From Pithys albifrons albifrons (Eukaryota > Chordata > Aves > Passeriformes > Thamnophilidae): a stretch of 64,000 bases of DNA. Within the stretch, counting starts at the first letter, position 1; each line of letters begins with the position of its first letter. The stretch lies in the NCBI RefSeq assembly GCF_047495875.1, contig NC_092468.1, positions 2,456,187 through 2,520,186 of the forward strand, written 5' to 3'. This document shows positions 57,740 to 64,000 of this stretch, in pieces. Both the position numbers and the translations under genes were made by a program. Below the pieces are notes generated by a model that was not told where the DNA came from, searched no databases, and worked only from the letters and a program-made list of their open reading frames with translations.

Positions 57740-58165
57740 ACCTCTATTTGTTGTGCCTCATCCTGCACCTTCCAAGGTGCCTTCTCCCTCAAACCACTTT
57801 TTCCCTGAAGAGTCACACTGTCAAAACCCTCATTATTTTATAACTTCTCTGCTCCTCTTCTCTTCTCCCCTTGTTAAATAGCACTGGAGCAAAGGAGTTC
57901 AGTAGCTCTACCATTTTAGCAACACCATTGATTTTGTCTCCCTCTTCATTTATTAATGGAACTACTTTCTCTCTAGTATTCCCTTTGCCCTGATATAATT
58001 GTAAAAGCTCTTTTTATTCCCCTTAAGCCTTTCTGCTCTCTGAGCTGCCCTTATCTTTTCCCTGCAAGCCTTAACTGACTGTATATTCCTGTTTAGTTCT
58101 CTTCCCTTTCTCCAGTTTGCTCTATAGGTTCTTTCTTCACATTCCTATCTTTTTCCCAGTGCTTT
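57740..58165 (-). mobile_element. Old CR1-like ORF2 fragment (tentative)
   Basis: A T/C-rich stretch (ttgtaaaagctctttttatt, agctgcccttatcttttccc) resembles the reverse complement of the 5' ORF2 region of ancient CR1/L3-type LINEs. There is no intact frame. Identification is by overall word pattern, so I hold it loosely. Confidence 0.4.
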
Positions 58166-58584
58166 GTTATGCCACGTTGGATGCTACTTGTCCTTCCATT
58201 TATTTTGTTGGGAGTGGTGGTGTGTCCCACCCTGTGGGGCTATCCCAGTGTTTCTGGCCTTTTCTCTCCCCTCTGGGTTGAACTCCCTGGAGAATCCAGG
58301 TCACACCAGGCCACAGAGCCAAGAGGTAAGGCTGGAAAGGGAATTCCCACACCTTGTAGCCCCAAAGTCCCAGATGTGCATCCCCATCTAGGAGATAAAA
58401 AAAACATCTCTCCCAAATCCCAAATCCTTTTCTTCTAAACTCTAGTTGGGAAGAAGTTGGTTCCTCAAAGCCAACTCTTATTTCTGAATCCAAGGTCACG
58501 GAGTTTCCAAGAAGCAAGTGAGGAAGTTCACAATGTGTTTGGAATTCTTAGACCAACTGTCATCTGGAGCAACCCAAGTCTGGA

Positions 58585-59416
58585 TAGATTTCACCAAGAC
58601 CTTGAGGGATGGGCTGATTGCAATGGGATGAAGTTCAACAAGGCCAAGTGCAGGTCCTGCCCTTTGGCCACCCCAAGCCCTGCAGCGCTCCAGGCTGGGC
58701 ACAGAGTGGCTGGAGAGCAGCCAGGCAGAGGGACCTGGGGGGACTGAGGGACAGGAAGCTCAACAGGAGCCACCAGTGTGCCCAGGTGGCCAAGAAGGCC
58801 AAGGGGATCCTGGCCTGGATCCAAACTAGCGTGGCCAGCAGGCCCAGGGCAGTGACCCTTCCCCTGGACTCTGCCTTGGGGAGGCCACACCTTGAGTGTT
58901 GTGTTCAGTTCTGGGCCCCTCAGTTGAGGCAAGAGATTGAGGGGCTGGAGCGGGGCCAGAGAAGAGCAACGAGGCTGGAGAAGGGACTGGAGCACAAGTG
59001 CTGTGGGGAGAGGCTGAGGGAGCTGGGGGTGTTCAGCCTGGAGAAGAGGAGGCTCAGAGGTGACCTCAGCACTGTCTGGAACTGCCTGAAGGGAAGTTCT
59101 GGCCAGCTGGGGGTTGGTCTCTTCTCCCAGGCACTCAGCAATAGGACAAGGGGGCACGATGGGCTCAAGCTCTGCCAGGGGAAATTGAAGTTGGAGAGCA
59201 GAAAGAAATTCTTTGCAGAGAGAGTGCTCAGGCATTGGAATGGGCTGCCCAGAGAGGGGGTGGATTCCCCATCCCTGGAGGTTTTTCAGCTGAGCTTGGC
59301 CGTGGCACTGAGTGCCATGATCTGGTAAAGGGACTGGAGTTGGACCAAGGGTTGGACTTGATGATCTTGGAGGTCTTTTCCAACCCAATCCATTCTATGA
59401 TTCTATGATTCTAAAC
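58585..59416 (+). mobile_element. Young CR1 LINE copy, uninterrupted
   Basis: A 5'-truncated CR1 with a continuous open frame at 58618-59328 that starts in the RT-end remnant ([16 protein letters not shown] in another frame). It runs through to the tail gacttgatgatcttggaggt and a doubled ttctatga. It shows the unsplit state of the site broken in the 51.0-kb copy and the 23 bp missing from the 32.8-kb copy. Confidence 0.92.
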
Positions 59417-59789
59417 CTCTGAATGGGATTTGGGTTTATTTGCTCTATTTTTTGATTTATTTGCTTATTTTGCTTTGCAATACCAATGGGTCACACCAAA
59501 GGGCTCAGGAGCCTCCCTGGTTCTCCAGGTCTCCTGCTTTTTGCAAGTGGAATATCTTCAATCCAAATAGGTAACAGTTTAAAAGGAAGGACTTTTTTCA
59601 GTGGATCATTGTTTCATCTGGAAGAATCAAAGAGTTGCTCTTCAAAAATAAGGAAACACACACTTCAGTTTCATTCAGAGCACGTTAAAATGAAGGACTT
59701 TCCTGAAACTGTAACAAATTCACCCAATTCTTCTGCTGAGTTTGACTCTACTTTTTCCATGATGGTTTTTTCACAGTGAGTCCACGGAA

Positions 59790-60010
59790 CAGAGATGGGA
59801 ATTATCAGAAGCCCAGAAATCAATGCCTGTGAGGAAAGACTGGAGAAGGTGGGGTTGCTCAGCTGGAGGAGGGGTGGGCTGTTGTCATCATCTCCCAGTA
59901 CAGAGGAGGTTTATGGAAAGGGGAAGGGAGAGCTTTTCTTCCTGGTGGGTAAGATAAGTAGTGGGGAGCTGAAACCACAGCAGGAGAGGCTGAGGCTGAG
60001 GCTGAGGCTG
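59790..60010 (+). mobile_element. Possible diverged CR1 fragment
   Basis: gaaagactggagaaggtggg followed by gttgctcagctggaggagg resembles the mid-UTR of CR1, but it decays quickly. An (aggctg)n run of about four units lies at 59988-60012. Confidence 0.4.
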
Positions 60011-60990
60011 CATCTGAGGGGACGAGGTGGCTGCAGTGCCAGGCCAGGCTGCTGGGGCAGCAGGTGGTGCCTGCATTGGCACAGGTGTCTTTTCAACCCC
60101 ACGACAACCACCAGCCTGGAGTGGCCCAATTCAGCTGGTGCTGCTACAAAGTCATCCCAAGGTCCTTTCCACCTCACTTTTCCCAGGATTTTGCTGCCCC
60201 TGCTGTCCTAGAAACCCCCAGCCTACAACAAGGTTCAATGTGGTTTGGGTACTGCACTGGGGGGGGGTTTGGTGGACCCAGAGAGGAACATCTCAGAGGA
60301 GCTGCCTGATGTCCAGGCCACCCATGGAGCTGCTGTGCCAGGCCCTGGCCCTGTGTTAAGCACTGCTGAAGAGCAGCTTTCTATAAAAACATTCTCAAGG
60401 ACATAAAAAAGGCAGGCACTGAGCACCAGCATGAGCCATGAAGCCAAAAGCTGCCAGGAGCAAACCCAGCCCTGGCACAGGCAGGGGGAGAGGGGGAAGG
60501 TGGGGATCCTTCAGGGAGTTTGGCACAGCTCCTTCTCCAAGTCTCCCCTGGAGTACAGAGAAGTTATGGCATGGACAATTACAGGAAATTAAAGAGAAAT
60601 AGATAGAAAATGATTGCCTGAACTGAGAGAGTCCCAGGAAGGACTAATGGATGTCCTGTAGTGCCACCTCTGTAATTAGAGGGGCTGGAATTGGAAAGCT
60701 TGGACTTGTGTGGGGAGGAAAAGATTAATTATAATAACCTGTTTCTTTGGCTTTCCATTTGCAGGCATTAAATATTTGTTGATTAACAGAAAAAAAAACA
60801 TTTGAAGTGGTCTAGGCTGGAGTGGCAGCAGTGGGACATTGTGGCAGAATAGAGCTTGTCCTTAAGCCACAGAACCACAGTAAAGATGCTCTTGCAAGGG
60901 CTGTGGGAGGCACCTGGCTGGAAGAAATGTTCTAGATTGATGGCAGCAGTTAGGAAGCTTCTGGAAACTGGAAAAAGTGTGGTAGACTTG
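60011..60990. other. Unrecognised intergenic sequence
   Basis: No gene or recognisable element. Confidence 0.4.
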
Positions 60991-61298
60991 TCTGGTTTCA
61001 TAGTGTAAGTTCTTAACTGAGATGGAGATGTCTAAATGGGCCCAGGTGTTTATGGTGCTCTTGTTCCTCTGGTTTCATGGTGTAGGTTCTTAGCTGAGAT
61101 GGAGATGTCTCCTGGGCCCAGGTGTTTATGGGGCTCTTGTTCCTCTGGTCTCATGGTGTAGGTTCTTAGCTGAGATGGAGATGTCTAAATGGGCCCAGAT
61201 GTTTATGGAGCTCTTGTTCCTCTGGTTTCATGGTGTAGGTTCTTAGCTGAGATGGAGATGTCTAAATGGGCCCAGATGTTTATGGGGCTCTCATTTCT
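60991..61298. repeat. 77-bp tandem array, 4 copies
   Basis: ctggtttcatggtgtaggtt starts at 60992, 61069, 61145 and 61222. Shared words include cttagctgagatggagatgt and gggcccaggtgtttatgg. One unit has ctcctgg in place of ctaaatgg, making it 76 bp. Confidence 0.95.
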
Positions 61299-61869
61299 CC
61301 AAGCAGAAGGGAAAGGTTCAGGTGTGTTCAGCCTTGCAGGTATCTCAGGAGCATTGGGAAGATCAGTGCCACGTGGTCAAGGCTCTCCCTTTTTCAGAGC
61401 CCCTTGCACAGCTTAGGGATGAGGAAGGAAGAAAGGAGGACAAAACCAAGATGAAGCAGAAGGCAGAAGACTGCAGGGAGAGGAGGTTTGCAGCCATCAT
61501 GGTGCAGCACAAGCCAAGACAGGAAACCAAGCTGTAATTCCCCTGGAGACAACACCAGGAAACCTCCCAGGCCACGAGCTGGATCCAGGGTGGTGGGTTG
61601 ATAGAAAGAGGTGAGCAGGTACAAACACCCTCAGGCCTGGAACAGGCATCAGCATGGTTGTACTGGGATGCTCAAGGATACAACAAGTGCAGCAGGACAG
61701 TGTTGGTCACACCATCCAACAAAGCCAGCATGGCTGGGGGCAGAAAAAGAAGAAAAAAAACACCTGGTCTTTGCAACTTTTTCTAACAACTCTGTTGTCA
61801 GTCCAGGCACACTCTTGAAACTGCTCTTCCCAGCACTTCTGGAAGCTTCTTCCTACAAGAGTGCAAAGA
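61299..61869. other. Unrecognised intergenic sequence
   Basis: No gene. A short A-rich patch lies at about 61745-61760. Confidence 0.4.
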
Positions 61870-62255
61870 GATGGTAGGAAAAAATTCTTCCCTGTGAGGG
61901 TGGACAGGCCCTGGTACAGGTTGGGCAGAGAAGTTGTGGCTGACCCATCCCTGGGAGTGCCCAAGACCAGGCTGGATGGCAGCCTGGGCTGGTGGGAGGT
62001 GTGGCAGTTTTGGCTTTAGTCAGCATAGGTCCCCATTTAGGCCTCAGCTTTTAGCAGGCCTCAAAGGATGTGACACAGATTAGAGGGGACAGGTATCATC
62101 TGACTTAAGCAGCCAAAGAGGTATCTCATTTCATCTGACATCATCAGGAAGTGTCGGGGTGTATAACAGAAGGTGTCCCTGCCCATGGCAGGGGGTGGAA
62201 AGGATGATCTTTACGGTCCCTTCCAACCCAAACCATTGTGTGACTCTGTGATCTC
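61870..62255 (+). mobile_element. CR1 LINE 3' fragment split by an LTR-like insert
   Basis: Left part: aaaaattcttccctgtgagg, catccctgggagtgcccaag, caggctggatggcagcctgg. Right part: aggtgtccctgcccatggca, gatctttacggtcccttcca, and a tail ending gtgactctgtgatct. Removing 62000-62168 restores the standard CR1 order gggaggtgtccctg. Confidence 0.85.
62000..62168. mobile_element. Short LTR-like insert nested in CR1
   Basis: 169 bp beginning tgtggcagttttggctttag and ending gtcggggtgtataaca, flanked by ggagg (61995-61999) and gaagg (62169-62173), a 5-bp duplication with one change. Ends and flanks fit a retroviral solo LTR, unusually short. It could be an internally deleted LTR like the one at 36.5 kb. 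It matches neither LTR family elsewhere in the window. Confidence 0.7.
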
Positions 62256-63110
62256 ACACCAAACTCCCCAAAAGATGAGGTAACACTGTGCTTTCAGCTT
62301 CCCACACCTGAGCATCTCCTTTCTTGGCTCTTCCATGTCACCCAAGAGCACATGGTTAGTGCATTTCCATGCTTTTGAGGGCTCCATCCAGTAACCCCTT
62401 CCCTCCTCCATCCACCTCCAGAGCAACTGGGTGTTTTGCTTTACTGGTTTTGGTGGGAGAAAATCCCAGAGCCTCCATGCTTTAGGGTTTGGAGCCCACC
62501 CAGCTCAGCAGCCCCAACATTCCGGGGCCAGTGGAGTCACCATGACAAGTCTTTCAGCATTTTACGGAGGGGAGTGGCAGAGAAACATGGTCCATGTTTG
62601 CAGAAAAAATGGGAACAATAATTCCTTTGGCAGTTTGATGTTAAAAAAAAAGAAAGAGAGGCTTGTAAGCTGCTCTGAAGCTTGAATGTCAGAAGCAGAC
62701 CCTGGGGATGTGGATTAGAGGGCACAATGAAGGTGAGGCTGTGAAATGAGCATCGCGGATCTTTGGGTGATGGTTAATAAGAACAGAGAAATGCAAATGT
62801 CCCCGAGCTGGTGAGCCAGCAGGCTGTGCCCCTACAAATACACACAGGACTCCAGGCAAACCATGGGAGAGGAGCACCAGGCTGGGAAAAGGCACGTGGC
62901 TGGTGAGGGTTGGTACAGCTCACAGGCCTTCCCTGCTGCTGGTGGGCTCCTCACTGGAGCAAGCCCAGGGGTCTCTTCATGTACAGGAAATATTGGGAAG
63001 TCTCCCTACCTAAATTTGGTTGGGTCCATGAATATCCTCTTTGGGGGTCACCATGTGAAGCACCTCCCAGAGATTCCCTTTCATGTGACAACAAAACCAT
63101 TTCACAGAAC
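62256..63110. other. Unrecognised intergenic sequence
   Basis: No gene or repeat recognised. Confidence 0.4.
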
Positions 63111-63111
63111 A

Positions 63112-63245
63112 GACATCACAGAGCATTCTGAGTTGGAAGGGACCCACAAGGGTCATCGAGTTCAACTCTTGAGTGAATGGCCAGTATGGGCATCAAACCT
63201 GTGACCTTGACATTATTAGCACCTCTCTAACCAACTGAGCTAAAT
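63112..63245 (-). mobile_element. tRNA-Ile/CR1-tailed SINE (TguSINE1-like), second copy
   Basis: On the minus strand: ttagctcagttggttagaga (A box), ggtgctaataatgtcaaggt (tRNA-Ile AAT anticodon context), ggtttgatgcccatactggc (B-box side), then the CR1 tail agttgaactcgatgaccctt and gtgggtcccttccaactcag. It is better preserved than the copy at 8.9 kb and fixes the identity of both. Confidence 0.88.
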
Positions 63246-64000
63246 TTGTGTGTAGTTTGGTGAATCCTGAGTGCAACTACAAATAATGGATCTGATTCTC
63301 TCCTTCCTCCCTTTCTTAACTTGCTTTCACGTGGGAATCCATCCCAAACTCTTTATTGAGCTGAGATGCTGCCAGGACAGAGAGCAGAGCAAAGTCATGC
63401 ACGGATTCCTCATGCAGAGAGGGCTTTCTTCTTGCAGACCATGATCTGGGTTGCTCTGTTGTTTTGGGTTTAGAAGCTGAACCATGAGCCCTAATTCCAT
63501 CGTGCTCCCAGCTTTCTGCTGTGCCTGAGGACGATGCATCGTTGTTTGCACCAAGATAAGCTCTTATGGAAGTGGTTCATCAGCTCAACACCATGGCACA
63601 GGACAAATGCTCTCTCAACAAGCTCTGAGACTTCTCTTGAGTGGCACAATGTTGGGATTCTCAAGGATCAGTGGGCAAAGGGTCTCTCCTCAAGCCTGGA
63701 CTGTGCTCACAAACAACCCTGAGAGGGAATCTGAAGGCACCTTCCCAACCAGCACTCGCTCCTTGCACGTGACCTTCCCCTTGTGTTCACAGGTGTTGCC
63801 TCTGGACTTTCTTCTTCCCCAAGGGCTAAATGCAAGTCCAAGAGGATGATCAGTAGATACTAAATACATGATACCCTACAGCATTCTGGGAAGGATGGGG
63901 AATACCTTTCCTAAAACTCTGACTTTTAAGCTACTGCAGATTTGGCCCAACTTTGGTTTCTGGCCCTTGAGAAATGCTCTGAGTGAAGATGGTGACACAA
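63246..64000. other. Unrecognised intergenic sequence
   Basis: No gene or repeat identified to the end of the window. Confidence 0.4.

Noticed and set aside
58591..59388. 265-residue minus-strand frame with proline-rich content
   Set aside because: It is antisense to a CR1 element and reappears in the 51.0-kb CR1 copy, so it is repeat-derived.
60027..60359. 110-residue frame as a possible exon
   Set aside because: No splice-site context, family match or codon pattern supports it. Competing frames overlap it.

Overview
The window looks like non-coding DNA from a passerine bird. Three things point there. CR1 retrotransposon fragments are abundant, most ending in the avian CR1 3' tail related to GATTCTATGATTCT. 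Two short SINEs combine a tRNA-Ile-like head with a CR1 3' tail, the architecture described for songbird SINEs (TguSINE1 type). Several LTR elements carry 5-bp target-site duplications (TSDs). I found no convincing protein-coding exon: the long open frames all lie in tandem arrays whose units are multiples of three bases, or in CR1 fragments.

Layout. 1-5.2 kb: unrecognised sequence, then a CR1 3' fragment that runs straight into a 3.2-kb minisatellite of 60-67-bp units. 5.4-8 kb: AT-rich, conserved-looking non-coding DNA with a CR1 between two near-duplicate blocks. 8.8-12.1 kb: several CR1s, one carrying a nested SINE. 13.36-15.07 kb: a 114-bp array. 17.4-23 kb: a CR1 retaining an RT motif, a solo LTR with TSD, more CR1s and a second LTR-like repeat. 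23.5-24.1 kb: candidate regulatory DNA. 26.7-28.6 kb: six units of 310-330 bp. 29.6-32.3 kb: a compact, complete, non-autonomous LTR element with near-identical LTRs, tRNA-Gly primer site, polypurine tract and TSD. 32.8-36.7 kb: CR1s, a solo LTR, and a CR1 that carries a 40-bp array and a nested shrunken LTR. 37-40.3 kb: candidate regulatory DNA and a second CR1 with the same 40-bp array. 40.9-47.3 kb: a 104-bp array, a 27-bp minisatellite and a 638-bp higher-order array of 5S rRNA-like and tRNA-Gln-like modules. 49.8-50.5 kb: a pyrimidine-rich decamer array. 51-64 kb: young CR1s in opposite orientations, LTR copies, a 77-bp array and a second SINE.

Tandem arrays make up roughly one fifth of the window. 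The most unusual features are (i) three arrays seeded at the same internal position of one CR1 subfamily, with a single-copy version of the site also present, (ii) the 5S/tRNA-Gln composite array, and (iii) the young non-autonomous LTR element. Conserved-sequence calls are impressions from composition and motif content, because no alignment could be run. Repeat similarities and copy numbers were judged by eye.
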